Shown piece after piece: positions 1-12,660 of a stretch of DNA of 64,000 nt (its first letter is position 1; each line of letters starts with the position of its first letter). The notes below the pieces were generated by a model that worked only from the letters and a program-made list of their open reading frames with translations, did no database searches and was not told where the DNA came from. The position numbers and the translations under genes were made by a program. Source of the stretch: Carnegiea gigantea (taxonomy: Eukaryota; Streptophyta; Magnoliopsida; Caryophyllales; Cactaceae); assembly GCA_029747015.1 (NCBI GenBank), contig JAKOGI010000814.1, forward strand, positions 151,001 through 215,000, written 5' to 3'.

Positions 1-1
1 G

Positions 2-259
2 TGTAGAAGGGAAGAACAGGATATTTTGTAGCTAGAATAAATGATGATGACATAGCTAGGTGGTTAGCACAGTCATAATAGAATGCAGTTAGTTGTTGTT
101 TGCTTTATCTTTCTCATTCAGTGTATTGCTTGTGGCGACTCTAGCTTGTATACAACTGATATAAGTATCAGCCTTGTATTACTCATGAGGATATGAATGA
201 GAATGGAGTTTCTCTCTCTAAACATTCTCTTTCATCATTGCTTCTCATTCAACTTAACA
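2..259 (+). repeat. 5' LTR of copia element A
   Basis: This 258-bp segment starts TGTAGAAGGG, ends CTTAACA and matches 4918-5179 along its full length with scattered substitutions and small indels. It should carry the promoter and the start of the element transcript. Confidence 0.92.
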
Positions 260-271
260 TGGTATCAGAAC
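260..271 (+). promoter_or_regulatory. Primer binding site (initiator tRNA-Met), copia A
   Basis: TGGTATCAGAAC lies directly after the LTR. It is one base off TGGTATCAGAGC, the usual copia site complementary to the 3' end of initiator tRNA-Met, where minus-strand DNA synthesis begins. Confidence 0.85.
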
Positions 272-720
272 ATATGATCCTGAATCAATGCTTGTTCTTT
301 TGATTGTTTGAATTCATTCATCAAACGATCAAGATCTTGCTACTATCAAACGCATATCATATTTCCATATTCAATTGATTGATTAGCTTTATCACTCAAT
401 TCGTTTGTTTCTAGATCTAGGAGCTTCTATCTCTCACAAAAATCAGAACAGAATGAGTGCAAACTCCAATCGTAATCTAGGATTGAAAGATTTTTCAAAA
501 TCCTTTGTTCATCCATCCGTCTGATGGACCAAACTCTGTGGAGATCAAAGACAAACTCACTGGTTCTGGAAATTATAGAGCATGGAAATGAGCTATGGAG
601 ATTAGCCTATCCATGAAGAGAAAAATGGTGTTTGTACATGGCACATTAGCAAGATCAACTGATGATGTTGTAAAAGCTGAATAGTGGGACTCTTTTAATA
701 ATCTTGTCATTTCCTGGCTA

Positions 721-1262
721 ATGAACAATGTAAGTGATTCTATAGCTATATTTATTCTTTTTGTTCAGTTTGCTGCTAAAATTTGGAAACAATTGGAAAA
801 AAGGTTTGTTGTAAGCAATGGATCTAGAAAGTATCAATTGAATAGAGGAGTTTATTCTATCAAGCAAGACGGTTGCAAAATAAGTGATTACTATGCTAAA
901 ATCAAGGCCATTTGAGAAGAACTTGATGCAATGAATGAATTGCCTAGGTTGAGCGCAATAGCTGAGGATGTAACATAGTTTTTGACTATCCTGGCCAGAC
1001 AGAGAGAAGAACATAACTGTTTTAGTTTTTGAATGACCTATATGAGGTGTATAAAAATCAGAGAAGTCAAATATTACCGATGTATCCACTACCTTCTGTT
1101 GAAATTATCTGTGGCTTACTTCAGCAAGAAGAAATGCAAAAAGAAGTGCTGAAAAATTTCAACATAAATACAAAAGCATCAGCTTTGTTTAGCAAAGGAG
1201 TGGCTGACAAATGCATTGTATGTGATAAGAAAGGGCACACTAAGGATAAATGCTAGCATGTG
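721..1262 (+). pseudogene. copia A gag (capsid and nucleocapsid) remnant
   Basis: Fragments in shifting frames resemble the Retrotran_gag type of plant copia elements, for example a stretch like IWKQLEKRFVVSNGSRKYQL near 780-840. The nucleocapsid zinc knuckle is at about 1213-1256, with C-x2-C-x4-H-x4-C intact as CIVCDKKGHTKDKC and followed after a stop by the usual H..IGFP tail. The capsid would package element RNA in a cytoplasmic particle. Several in-frame stops and shifts (near 915, 978 and 1256) break the frame. Upstream, 272-720 is the leader and a ruined start of gag, with fragments such as the gag-like SGNYRAWK near 565. Confidence 0.85.
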
Positions 1263-1454
1263 ATTGGATTTCCTGCTTGGCATCCTAGATCTAAGGGTCC
1301 AACCCCTCCACCTAACTTTAGAGGACAAAGGTATCAGAGGAATATCAATCCCAAAAACAGAAACACTGAATGGAGGAGGCCACAGGCAGCTTAAGTTGAA
1401 AGTATCCAAAGCCAATCATCTACTGCATCCACTGCATCCCTTACATCTCAACAA

Positions 1455-3068
1455 ATGGAACAACTGCTGAAATTATTTCCACAGCAATACATTACACCTA
1501 GCACCAGTAGTTTCCTAGATGAAGAAATTGATCACTCCTTCTCTGGTAATGTGACCTGTACTTCAGTTTTAGTTGAGTCAATTGAATCGATAATTGACTC
1601 AGGTGCTTCTGATCATATGTGTTGTGATCATAATATGTTTAACACATCTGGCTAACTTGTGAATCCTTTGTGTATCAACTTGCCTACATGACACATGGCT
1701 TCTGTCACTTGTATAGGTAAACTTATCTGCAAAATGGTTTGACTCTTAAAGATATCTTGTGTGTGCCTAGTTTCAAATACAACCTAATATCTATAGGAAA
1801 GTTAGTTAGAGATAATAGATGTTGTGTAGTGTTTTGCTCAAACATGTGCATAAAATAGGATTGTGTTACACAGAAGGTAAGGGGATTGGTAAAGAAAGGA
1901 AGAGACTCTATTTTCTAGTTGATAAAGATGTCAATTGTCCTAAAGTGCAATAAATGATACAATCTGCTGAAGGATATCAATACAGCATTGCTGAAAGTCA
2001 CCTATTGAATAATCTTCGGCATAGAATCTGTAATAAGTGCAGAAAAGTTTTGTAGAAGTGTGACATCATAGATTAGGCCATGTGTCCTTGTCTAAGATGA
2101 AGCATATGTCTGGGTTGAAGTGTGATATGTCTAAGGTATCTGGATTATGCTTGACTTGTCCAATGGCAAAACATTGTAAATGGCCTTTTGAAAGCAGTTG
2201 CACCTTGAGTTTGTTGCCATTTGAGTTGATATGTATTGATATATGGGGACCTTATAGAGTCAATAGTTGTGGAAACAAGAGGTTCTTTTTATCCATAGTG
2301 GATTACTATAACAGAGCTACTTGAACCTATCTATTAACCTACAAATCTCAGTGTCTTGATATCTTGTAGACATTCTATAACTATGTTAAAAATCATTTTC
2401 AGTGCACTATCAAGACTATTAGGTTTGATAATGCATTAGAATTTAAATCATGACCATGTAAATAGTTCTTTGCTACTTATAGTTTGGTTCATCAAACTAC
2501 ATATGCTGATAGACCTTAACAAAATGGCATAGTATAAAGGAAACATGGGCACTTGATTAAAATGTCTAGAGTTTTGAGATTCTAGCCCTCTCTAACCTTA
2601 CACTACCAGGGACATTGTTTACTTGCTGCTACACACATTATAAACATATTACCTTTTTCTGTTTTGCACAACAAAACTCTATATGAAATGTTATTTCACA
2701 AACCTCCCACTTATATGCATCTTAAGGTGTTTGGTTGCTTGGCCTTTGCACCTAATCCTATAGGGACCACTGATAAATTTCAGCTAAGAGGTGTACCTTG
2801 TCTGTTTATGGGGTATCCACATAATCAAAAATGTTATGTTCATATGAATTTACTCACAAAACATTTGTTTGCCTCAAGAGATGTCAAGTTTGCTCAACAC
2901 ATCTTTCCATATAAGCAGTCCAGCTTGTCTCAGTGTATACAGCCTCTTCCTTCACCTTTGAGAGGTACACAGACTTGGACTGAGGACTATTTACAACTTA
3001 CCCCTCTAGATATTTTATCAGATAACCTTCATTCAAGTTCTGTGAATGAAATATCGGCCTCTGCTTAG
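1455..3068 (+). pseudogene. copia A protease and integrase remnant
   Basis: The aspartic protease active site is clear at about 1590-1625 as IDSGASDHM, with the catalytic D-S-G intact. Downstream, about 2050-2180 holds the GAG-pre-integrase region (GLCLTCPMAKH). The integrase core starts at about 2215 with FELICIDIWGPYRV, which contains the first catalytic Asp. The C-terminal integrase part is at 2664-3068 (KTLYEMLFHKPPTYMHLKVF, then the FMGYP motif). Integrase would insert the cDNA into chromosomes. Many stops separate these blocks, including one directly after TYYNRAT near 2324. Confidence 0.88.
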
Positions 3069-3379
3069 GATCCAATGAGTGATCATTGGGTAACTTCTGA
3101 GTCCATTTCCATTCCTGGTATATCTGCACCAACTCAACCATCTTTACAACTAGTTGTCAAGAGGTATACTAGAACTAGCAAACCACCATCTTGGCTTCAG
3201 GATTTTATAAATATAGCAGTAACTGAGTCTAGGGCTTTTAAAGTATCCTATCCTGTAAGCAAATCTCTTTCCTATGGACATCTTTCCTCCTACTATCAGT
3301 CCTATATCACTGCCATGTCAGCTATATCAGATCTTATGACTTTTAAGCAACAGTGTTGGATGTCAAGTGGTGCTTAGCC

Positions 3380-4860
3380 ATGAATGAAGAGCTAAGAGCT
3401 TTGGAACTCAATGGTACTTGGCAACTTACTTCCTTACCATTTCGCAAGACAGCTATTGGGTGTAAGTGAATCTATAAAACTAAGCTCAAATTAGATGGTA
3501 CAGTTAAAAGGTATAGAGCTAGGCTTGTTGCTCAGGGATTTGGTCAAGAATATAGTATTGATAATGAAGAAACTTTTACCTCTGTGGCTGAAATAACCAT
3601 TATGAGGGCTTTATTAGCAGTGGCTGCCATCAAGCATTGGAAAACTATACAGATGGATGTCTCTAATGCTTTTTTGCATGGAGATTTAGAAGAAGAAGTT
3701 TACATGAAACTTTCTTTAGGCTACAAATGTACAAGTTGCATTATCACTCCACAAACCCACTCTTCAGTCAGGGGGAGAAGTCAGCATCCTCAAGTATGCA
3801 AGCCACTCAAGTCCTTGTATGGTTTAAAGCAGGCCCCTAGACAGTGGTATGCAAAGCTTTCTTCTGCTCTACTTGTCTATGGTTTTCATCAATCCAAAGC
3901 TGATTATACCTTATTTACTGAAATTATAGGGGCCAGTTACATAGCTGTATTAGTATATGTTGATGATATGATTATTGCAGGCAATGCTGATATTGAAATT
4001 ACAACTGTTAAGAAACTCTTACAATCTCAATTCCATACGAAGGATTTAGGGGAGTTGAGATACTTCATAGCCTTTGAGGTGGCCAGATCAGACAAGGGTA
4101 TTTTTATCAGTCAAAAGAAGTAAACCTTGGATCTTATTCGTGAGGTTGGACTTGAAAATGCAAAGCCTTTATAGATTCCAATGGATACAAATGTTAAAGT
4201 TCTTAATTCAAGGAAAGCTTTATCAGATCAAGAGGTTTATCGCAGGCTAATTGGTAGATTAATTTATCTATCTATTACCAGACCTGATATATGTTATTCA
4301 GTTCAACTACTCGGTAAGTTTATGAATAATCCTACTACTGATCATATGCTAGCTGCTATGCATGTGGTTAGATATCTCAAAAAGTCTCCAAGGTAGGGTC
4401 TATTACATTCCAGCTCTACACAGCTCACTCTTACTGCTTATTGTGATTCTAATTGGGCAAGGTAACCTCTGGGGAGAAAGTCCACTTCAGGGTATTGTGT
4501 TCTTCTTGGTGAGTCCTTAATCTTATGGAAAACTAAGAAGTAGAACGTTGTAGCTCGATCTTCTACTGAAGCAGACACAGGTCCATGGCCAATGCTTGCT
4601 GTGAAATTGTGTGGCTACTTCGTTACTTAAGGACTTGACTTTGACTCACTTGACTCCTGTCAGCCTCAGGTGTGATAACAATGATGCCTTGCATATTGCC
4701 TCCAATCCTGTATTTCATGAGAGAATCAAGCATATATAAGTGGATTGTCATTATATTCGAGATCTACTCAAGACTGGTTAGATTAATCCATCATACATCA
4801 GCATTACGCTTCAGCTTGCTGATATACTCACCAAGCCCTTAACCATTGCTCAGCATCATC
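3380..4860 (+). pseudogene. copia A reverse transcriptase and RNase H remnant
   Basis: The RT begins near 3380 (MNEELRALELNGTW) and continues through the conserved [20 protein letters not shown] block at about 3655-3710, GLKQAPRQWYAKL near 3830, and the catalytic YVDDM at about 3955-3969. RVT_2 is the Ty1/copia RT family. RNase H follows with SITRPDICYSV near 4270, YCDSNWA near 4437 and an altered SSTEAD near 4560. About 60 codons beyond the usual motifs are replaced by an insertion around 3725-3785. Stops occur after 4123, 4171, 4395 and elsewhere, so no functional enzyme is encoded. Confidence 0.92.
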
Positions 4861-4900
4861 TCTTCCTATCCAAGTTGAGTGTTCATGATATTTACCAACA

Positions 4901-4917
4901 CTCAATTTGAGGGGGAG
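4901..4917 (+). other. Polypurine tract of copia A
   Basis: CTCAATTTGAGGGGGAG stands directly before the 3' LTR. Such a purine run resists RNase H and primes plus-strand DNA synthesis. Confidence 0.8.
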
Positions 4918-5179
4918 TGCAGAAAAGAAGAAAAGGATGTTTTGCAGCTAGAATACATGAACATGACATGGCTAGGTGGTTAGCACAGTGATAACAAAAT
5001 GCAGTTAGTTGTTGCTTGCTTGCTTTATCTTTCTCATTCAATGTATTGCTTGTGGCGACTCTAGCTTGTATACAACTCATATAAATATCAGTCTTGTATT
5101 ACTCAAGAGGATATAAATGAGAATGGAGTTTCCCTCTCAAAACATTCTCTTTCATCATTGCTTCTCATTTAACTTAACA
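4918..5179 (+). repeat. 3' LTR of copia element A
   Basis: This 262-bp direct repeat of the 5' LTR starts TGCAGAAAAG and ends CTTAACA. The sequence after 5179 matches the outer LTR part of another copia element (B, compare 25640-25718), which places A inside that LTR. Confidence 0.92.
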
Positions 5180-6601
5180 AAGGAAAGCAACATAACTAAC
5201 AGAATAAGCTCAACAATGAAAAAAGGATGGAGATGACTGAGAATAAGTATTCTCAACCTCCTCCCCCTTCAAATTGGGGGGGGGGGTTTAAGCACTGCTA
5301 ACTTGGACACAATCTAATGATGTTTAATCCCTACAATAGTTTGGTTAAAACATCATCAAGCTATTCTTGAGTGGAGACATAAGAAATGGAGTTCAAGTGT
5401 TCAACACTTTTAAGAGCTTCTGTCTAATAAAGTGACAATCTAGTTCAATGTGTTTTGTTCTTTCTTGGAACACTTGGTTTTTGGCATTGTAGATTCCTAC
5501 TTGGTTGTCACATTTAACAAGGACAAGAATGATGTAGTAGTTAGTTTATTCAATAGTCTTGTAAGCTAGTCTAGTTTGGCAACCAGCCTTTGAATTCTCC
5601 TATACTCTGTCTTCGTTGATGATAAGTAGACAGTGCCTTGCATTTCAGATTTCCATGAAATGAAGGAGTTACCAAAGAACACCACAAATCCACTAATACA
5701 TCTTCATTTGTGAAGGCAAGATGCCAGTATGAATCACAATAGGTTGTAAGATTGAATAGAAAACCTTTGGTGAGAAGAATGCCAAATACAGTGTCCCTCT
5801 TGAAGTATCTTAGGACATGAATAGCAGCTTGATAGTGTGTGGCACTATTGATTGCTATATGCATTGACTCAAATGTTGCATTAAAAAGACAATATCTAGT
5901 GCAGTGTTGGTCCAACAGTTTAATTTCCTTACTACTATTCTAAAGGATTAAGAAGTAAGTCTCTAACTTCTGGATGTAGTTTGACATTGAAATCCATGGG
6001 TGTTGCAATAGAAGAACAATTTGTGCAATTGAAGTCCTTACACAAGTCAAAGTAAACTTTCTTCGAGTGAGAACACATCCCTGATTAGGGTGCGCTACTT
6101 AATTCCAAAAAGGTAATAAGCATGCCGCAAATCCTTGATTTTGAATGTGCCATCAATATATGATATGATGAGGCAATTTCTTGCTCATTATCTCTAGTAA
6201 GTAGAATGTCATTAATATAGACTGAAAGGAAGATTATTAAGCTATGTGACTTTTTTTAAGACCAAAAAGTAATCATTCTCAGACTGTTTGTGGCCTTTTG
6301 CATACAAGATTTCAGATAATTTAGCATATGATTCCCTGGATGCTTTCTTCAACCTATGAAGAGATTTCTTTAGTTTACCAATTGCATTAGGCATTTTAGA
6401 ATACATCCCTTGGGGGAGTTTCATGTAAATATCTTCACATAGGTCCTTATGAAGAAAAGTATTTTTTATATCTAATTGGTGTAATTGCCAAACTTGCTTA
6501 CCAGCTATAGCCCCATGAGGCATCTCATTGTTGTTAGCATACAACTAATGAAAAAGTCTCAGTATAGTCTATCTCTTCTATTTGTGTAAAACCCTACGTG
6601 A
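5180..6601 (-). mobile_element. copia element B, left (3') part
   Basis: On the minus strand this piece holds RT and RNase H remnants followed by a purine tract (complement of about 5256-5272) and the first 76 bp of a 3' LTR (5180-5255). That LTR piece aligns with 25643-25718, with shared blocks such as AAAAGGATTGAGATGA versus AAAAGGATGGAGATGA. The left end is cut by copia A. The right end is cut at 6602 by the gypsy LTR, in the middle of the conserved N-terminal RT motif (I-D-Y-T-E-T-F-S). The matching gag-protease half is at 23996-25718. Confidence 0.82.
5390..6601 (-). pseudogene. copia B reverse transcriptase and RNase H remnant
   Basis: Reading right to left, RT motifs appear as IDYTETFS near 6570, LHQLDIKNTFLHKDLCEDIY near 6440-6480, and KKASRESYAKLSEILYAKG near 6310. 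RNase H-region motifs follow: AAIHVLRYFKRDTVFGILL near 5800, and near 5400-5450 the tail equivalent to [12 protein letters not shown]. The order and motifs are those of RVT_2 copia elements. Stops and shifts are frequent, and the YVDD block near 6190-6220 is damaged. It is not functional. Confidence 0.85.
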
Positions 6602-8815
6602 TGTCCGAGAAATCTTAATTCGTTTTCCTCCTAATCTTTAACCTATTTAATGCAATGGAAAAACCTAATTAGGCATCAGTCGTATTTCATTATGAAATAC
6701 AAGACGAAAAGGGATTTTATTAAAATAATAAAGACAAGATCCAAGATAGTGATCTAAAAGTCAAATTATGAAACATAGTCATCTACACAATCCGATATTT
6801 ATTCCATGCTAATAAGAAAGTTTTATCTTAAACTTCCAACAAGGCCTTGCTCACATTCCATCCCCATGCATCATACTAGTACTGAAAATAAAATATTTCA
6901 AATAGTAAGATGGGCATTTCCAATAGTAAATACTATTTAAATTTATTTCTAGCATTTCAGAATGGGAGGGTAATAATTCAAATGGATTGAAATAAAAGCT
7001 CCAAACCATTTCAACACCTTTAAACTGCAAATTCTCAATCATTATTCACAACCAAAAACAAAGTTTATTTAATGGTGAACAACCCCACTAGATCGTCTCA
7101 TGACCTTTTGCTAAAAGACCTGATGGGTTCCAAACATATTGCACCCATGACTTGATGTACATCCATTTATAATGGCATATACCTGAATAGTCACATGCTT
7201 TAACCCCAGGAGACTGTCTTATCTCTGTATCAATGTGATCTGCCCTGATCTCAATATGTATCCCCCCATGAACCTGCCCTGATCTTTCACCTTAACATTT
7301 AGCATCTTATGAGTAGGTCTATTTGACTCCCATTAAGCCCAACCCATCATAGTCAAACATTCATTAGCTTAGTAAACTACTTTTAAACATGAGCTGCTTA
7401 ATCATAAGTACTCAGTCACAACACAATATTACACATTATTTAGACATTCATGATGAAATCATGTATTCCGGTTTGAGTTTTGCACATAAAGTCTCCATAG
7501 AATACAACATCACATAAACAATTTATAAACATCCAAAGTGCATTTAACTGGGCAACTAAGGCGATTTAGGGCATAGACATTCCATCAATGAGGCACAAAT
7601 AGTATAGCATGAGCTTGATCCTAGAGTGTTAGGTCTAAAGATAAAATAGCATGTGATATGGGCAAACCAAAACTAGATTTTACAACCCGAAAAGATTTTA
7701 TGACCCAATAGTCAAGCAAGCCCCTAAGTTCAGAGATTCAAACCTAATCGCCTGTTATTAATTCTCAAGTATCTAGAAAATTTTTGATGAGTATTTCCTA
7801 ATTAAAAGACTATTAAACCTGTAACAATTAGGGCTTATAAGAATTTTTAGGTTAGTTTTCTAACCCAACTTGCAGAGGTTATAAGTTTATTTAGAAAAAC
7901 TAAATCTAGGTGTATGAGTATAGTCTGAAAAGCCCTTGATCTCTATCACAACTTTCATTTTATAAGTAACAACAAATAATAGCAATAAGTGTCCCAAAAT
8001 TACATGTTCTTCCAACTCTCAGATTTAGGTTAGGTTTGGATACTTGTGGGAGAAAATCCATTTCTCTTTCATTTTAGGCCCAAAATTAATAATTAAAAAC
8101 TTCTAACACAATAGTTTCACAAATCTACCCCTTGAATTATTATTTTTTTTTAATGATTTTTAGCTAGGCATATAATTCCCTACATCTTTCAAATTTGAGT
8201 TAGTGTAGGTAAAAATTCTGGTCAAACCAATATTCAGAATTCCTCCACAAAATTCTATGCACAGCCAACATATGTAGCATAACTTCAACTAAGGCCTAAT
8301 AAAAACAAAGTAAGCCCTATAATGACAATAAAAGCAAGAAAGTAGGGTTCTTACTTGGAGATGGAGATAAAAGAGCAAGAAGGATGTATATGTGCATTGA
8401 AGCAACTCCAAGATATAGAAATTTGGTTTACAATTATGAGAAATATTTATTAGAGGCTAGAAGATAGATCAAAGTTGATACATCATATAATTTTTTTAAA
8501 CATAATATCAGCATAAACATGAGGACCATGCATCTTAGCAAGAAGCATCTTACCAAGAAAAAGAACAAGGGAAGGAGGAGGACGGTGGTTGGTGGCAGTT
8601 GGCGGTGATTGCCAACATGACTCATCATAAAGGCTGCAAAACGAATGAAAATAAGGAAGACAAGGAGAGATATGAGGAAATAAGAGATTAAAAAAGGAAG
8701 AAAATTCACTAGGGGTCAACAACCGACAATTATCAGTGTTAACTGGCGGGCGGCTACAGTTTAGTGTCATTTTGGTTGGCAATCATGATTTGGCAGTGAG
8801 AACAGTGAGAGAGCT

Positions 8816-8881
<66 letters not shown>

Positions 8882-9301
8882 GAGTCGTGAGACGAAGACA
8901 GGGCCTGCTACGTTTTTCACGGAAAAAATTTTTTTTCCTCTTTTTTTTTATGGGCTGGCAAGGAAGGAAAGAGAAAGATTCATGTGTGGGAATTGACCAA
9001 CAAGGAGATAGAGGGGATTTTTAATGTCTCTTCCTTATTATCAAATAATTCAAATTTTAGGGACAGCTAAATAATTAAAATCTGAATTTTACTTTAAAAA
9101 GGTAATTATTTTCTTCATTAAAAACTTGGGTTGTGTCAATGATAATAGATTTTTGGGCTTGTTTTGAAATCCTAATTTTTACGAAGGCACAACACTAAAT
9201 TGCTACCTACTATCTCAAGTGAATAGCGATAAACTTCCAAACTTAAAATCGCATCAACTATTTCTTTGGTGATTATAAATATGTATTTTCGGGATTTTAC
9301 A
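6602..9301 (-). repeat. 3' LTR (left copy) of gypsy element G, about 2.7 kb
   Basis: On the minus strand it begins TGTAAAATCCCGAAAA (complement ending at 9301) and ends at 6602 with CA. Most of it (6602 to about 8700) matches 22095-23990 block by block, for example TATTTCATTATGAAATA at about 6689, TTTTATCTTAAACTTCCAAC at 6822 and the region 8570-8690. The remaining 8700-9301 has no partner, because the right copy is truncated. It contains a long (AG)n run. No gene is seen in it. Confidence 0.8.
8817..8876. repeat. (AG)30 microsatellite
   Basis: This is an uninterrupted AG dinucleotide run of 60 bp inside the gypsy LTR. The Arg-Glu open frame across it is a product of the repeat and not a gene. 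Confidence 0.97.
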
Positions 9302-9990
9302 TTCTATGCTCCTTCAAAACAGTTTTGTCCCCAAAACATCACAAATGACTTACTCATACACTTCTAAAACCACTACACTTTACATCTTTTAAAAGAATTT
9401 TGGTCTACAAAACTTTCACATATCTAATCCAGCAAAAAAATGAGGGTACTTATGTTACATTTCCTCTTTCAGTTCCCTTGTTCCTTCAGCTGTGGTGTAG
9501 CTAGCCCAAAGGACCTTTAAAGTGGGACGCTTTCTTATAAAGTGGCTTCCATCTATAATCTAGGATCTCAAAATGTAGTTCCTTATAGGTTAAGTACTCT
9601 AGGAGCTATAGAGGTTCTGATTTGATCACATGAGATAGGTCGGGAATGTGTTTATATAATTGGGACACGTAAATCGACACACTACTTCTCGCACCAAGTC
9701 TATGATGGAATATGAACAAGTATACCATAGATCAAGCTTGTTTGATTACCCAAATCACATGACACCCTTATCGGTGGGACTTTTAGGAAGGCTTAGCCCC
9801 CAACTTCAAATTCTAAAGATATATGCTGCTTATCCAGGTAGTTGTTCTGATGGCTCTGAGCTACCTTCATCAACTCCTAGATCACTCATACTTTCTATGT
9901 GGTTTCCTGAATTAGTTTAGGTGTAATGGTGAGAGTGAGTGTCGTCAATCTCTTGCTAACATTGGGGAGTTTTATATCTCCTTCCATAAA
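9302..9990 (-). other. gypsy G region between integrase and 3' LTR
   Basis: No conserved protein is seen. On the minus strand the bases next to the LTR (complement of 9302-9330) are purine-rich (GAAGGAGCATAGAA), which fits a weak polypurine tract. Confidence 0.45.
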
Positions 9991-10620
9991 GAGCTTTGAA
10001 TTAAGACATCCCTATGCTAGAATAGTAGCTGTTGTTGTAGGTGAACTCAATCAGCATCAATTGCTCATCCCATGTCTTCTTGAAATCCAAGACACATGCC
10101 TGTAACATGTCTTGTAGTGTTTGAATGGTATGCTTTGGCAAACCATTTATAGTATGGTGGAATACAGTGCTGAAGTTTAACTTGGTCCCGGATGCTTCTT
10201 GGAGTTCTACCAAAACCCTGCTTAGAACCTCGTGCGTTAGTTAAAGAATATACAGCTAGGTGTTCTATGTAATTAAATGATCTCATTTAGATAAACTTGA
10301 GCAAATGGCTATGAAATATACAAACATGGTCAAACTATCAACAATCACCTAGATGGCATTGGCCTTATTCCTTATTTTCAGCAGCCACATCATAAAATCC
10401 ATTGAGACCAAATCCCATTTCTGCTCAGGGATCACCATTGGTTGTAGAAGTCCTGCAGGGTGTTGATGCTCTGTTTTCACTGATTGACAAGTCAAGTACA
10501 TAGACACATGATCAACCACTTTCTACTTTATATTGCTTCACTAAAATGTATGCTTTAGGTCATTATATAGTTTGTTCTTCCCAGGATGCACAGAATGCAA
10601 AGTACTGTGTCCCTTATCCA
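9991..10620 (-). pseudogene. gypsy G integrase remnant
   Basis: The complement of about 10001-10213 encodes a stretch typical of Ty3/gypsy integrase cores after the second catalytic Asp: LQEASGTKLNFSTVFHH, then the altered HTIQTLQDMLQACVLDFKK and the block W-D-E-Q-L..I-E-F-T-Y-N-N-S-Y. The upstream half of the core and the zinc-binding end lie in 10214-10620 in shifted frames. Stops and frameshifts make it non-functional. Confidence 0.88.
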
Positions 10621-10859
10621 ATCCTCTTAAGCTTATCCACCATAGGGACAAATACCTGATTTTGAGACTTCAGAGTCCAATCCTCATGGATTAAAAATCC
10701 TAGTGCGTTACCTTTAAACACCCTTATCTTTATACTCATCAACTGTAGGTCAATTTCTTGAGTAACTTAGATCTTCATGTTGAATGAGGGTTATAGATAA
10801 CACATATTTATCCTTCTGTATAGCAGCAGAGATCTCCAACCTCTTAAACTCCTTACACA

Positions 10860-12300
10860 ACTCAATTGGTATAAAGCGTATGTGGTTGAGAGTAGGGTAC
10901 GGTTTATAGCTCAAGGCATGGACTATTACGTTTATCTCCCTTAGGTGATGTTAAAAGTGTACCTCATAATCCTTTGAAAACTCTTGCTCCTTGTCCTCCT
11001 TAAGTTCAAGTCCTTCTTGGAGAACAAATACTTGAGACTTCGATGGTCATTGAAAATCTCATAATGCACCATACAAGTAATGCCTTCAGATTTTGATAGC
11101 AAAACTACCGTTGCTAATTCTAAATCACGGATTAGGTAATTCCTCTCGTGACTCTTTAATTATGAGAAGCATAAGCTAGAAGACATCCATTTTGCATCAA
11201 TACACACCCTAAATCATTACATAATACATCACTATACACCATAAACACTCCACTTTTAGATGATAAGGTCAAGATAGGTGTAAATGTGAGTCTCTTCTTA
11301 AGTTCTGGAAAGGCTTGCTCACATTTTCTATCCACCTATATTTCATAGTCTTTCTACTTAAGTTGCTAAGGGGCATGGATATCTTTAACAAATCTTGAAC
11401 AACTCTTCCATCACACCTTGCAAATCTTAGAAAGCTTCGCTCCTTTGTCGCATTTTTCAGTATAGGACATTTGGTGCTTGCATCTATATCCTATGGATCA
11501 ACTATACTCCCTCTTTAGACACCATATGACCTAAGGGGGATACTTGTTCTAGCAAAACTCACACTTTTTAATTTGACATCGAGTTCATTATTCCTTTCTA
11601 TACCCAAGACAATCCTCAAATGTGGAGCATGTTCCTTAGAGTTTTTGAATACAATAGTTAGCCATCAATGAACACTACCATGAACTAATCTAAGTATGGT
11701 TTAAAGACTTGGTTTATTAGGCCTATGAAGTTAGTTGGGGCATTGTTGAGTCCAAAAGGCATCACAACAAATTCATAGTGCCCATATCAGATTTGAACAG
11801 CAAATTTTGGTATGTCCTCCTCTTGGATGTGAAGTTAGTGATAACTGAGTCCAAGATCTATCTTCTAGAATGTTGTATCTCCTCATAATTGATCAAAGAG
11901 CTCATTAATTTGAGGTAAGAGGGATCGGTTTTTTATAGTGATATTATTCAACTCTCTGTAGTCTATGCATAATCATAAGCTAACATCTTTCTTCTTTACG
12001 AATAACAATGGTGTTCCCCAAGGTAAGGTTTTTGGCCTAATATACTCCTTTTCTAAAAGTATATCAAGCTGGGTCTTCTATAACAGTATATGGGGCTTGA
12101 GAGATAGGCATAGCTCTAAGGCCAGGCCAACATGGAATCAACTTCCCTAGGAGACATGTAACGGATTTCTTTAAGCAAAAACATTAGGGAACTCACACAT
12201 TACACATTATTAAAATATTCTCCATTGATGGCTTCGTTGTATTTGAGTCAATCACATTATAAAGGTAACCCTCATCCTTGGTTCAAGAGTTTGTGTGCCT
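10860..12300 (-). pseudogene. gypsy G reverse transcriptase and RNase H remnant
   Basis: Read on the minus strand, the RT includes [17 protein letters not shown] (complement of about 11735-11790), the classic gypsy FGL.NAP motif. It is followed near 11662-11675 by FIDG where FIDD is expected, so the second catalytic Asp is lost. RNase H shows DHRSLKYLFSKKDLNLR (about 11005-11055). The upstream end of RT is cut at 12313 by the insertion of copia C, and the protease side resumes after 17395. Confidence 0.88.
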
Positions 12301-12313
12301 TCAATGCGGAAAT

Positions 12314-12600
12314 TATTACGGTATATTTTGGAGGTATCGTGTAATATTATTCTGTATCAAATTTGTGAGATTCTAGCTGTCATTATTTCCCTAATTTTAT
12401 CCCCTAATTTATCTCCTTTGATAGTTTCCTAAAGACAAGAGACTAGTTGTATGTTTAGGGCTGTATATATATTGTTCTAATTCATTATTAAGAGGAATAA
12501 GGAAGATTAGAGAGGCATAATCAGAGAGCCTCACGTTACAGCTTTGCCTCTCTCCAGTCTCACGTTACAACCTTGCTTCCTTCCTTCACAAATTTGTTCA
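12314..12600 (+). repeat. 5' LTR of copia C with TATA-like box
   Basis: The 287-bp LTR starts TATTACGGTATA and ends TTGTTCA. A TATA-like stretch GTATATATAT at about 12466-12475 is well placed to be the element promoter. Confidence 0.94.
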
Positions 12601-12612
12601 TGGTATCAGAGC
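12601..12612 (+). promoter_or_regulatory. Primer binding site (initiator tRNA-Met), copia C
   Basis: TGGTATCAGAGC directly follows the LTR and is a perfect match to the standard copia primer site. Confidence 0.93.
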
Positions 12613-12660
12613 ACCGTTAAACTAAACCATCCGTTTTTCATCACACCACATACCCCAATC

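Larger units (their letters stand above)
2..5179 (+). mobile_element. Ty1/copia LTR retrotransposon A, degenerate
   Basis: The element is bounded by two LTRs of about 260 bp starting TG and ending CA. It has a primer binding site just after the 5' LTR and a purine tract just before the 3' LTR. The inside reads gag, protease, integrase, reverse transcriptase, RNase H, which is the Ty1/copia order (Ty3/gypsy has integrase last). Every domain is recognisable but cut by stops and frameshifts, so it cannot make its own proteins. By eye the LTRs differ at roughly 8-10 percent of sites, so the insertion is fairly old. Only one base precedes the 5' LTR in the window, so the target-site duplication cannot be tested. 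The right flank is the LTR of copia element B. Confidence 0.95.

Noticed and set aside
8736..8996. Open frame with a long Arg-Glu run
   Set aside because: It is created by the (AG)30 microsatellite within an LTR.
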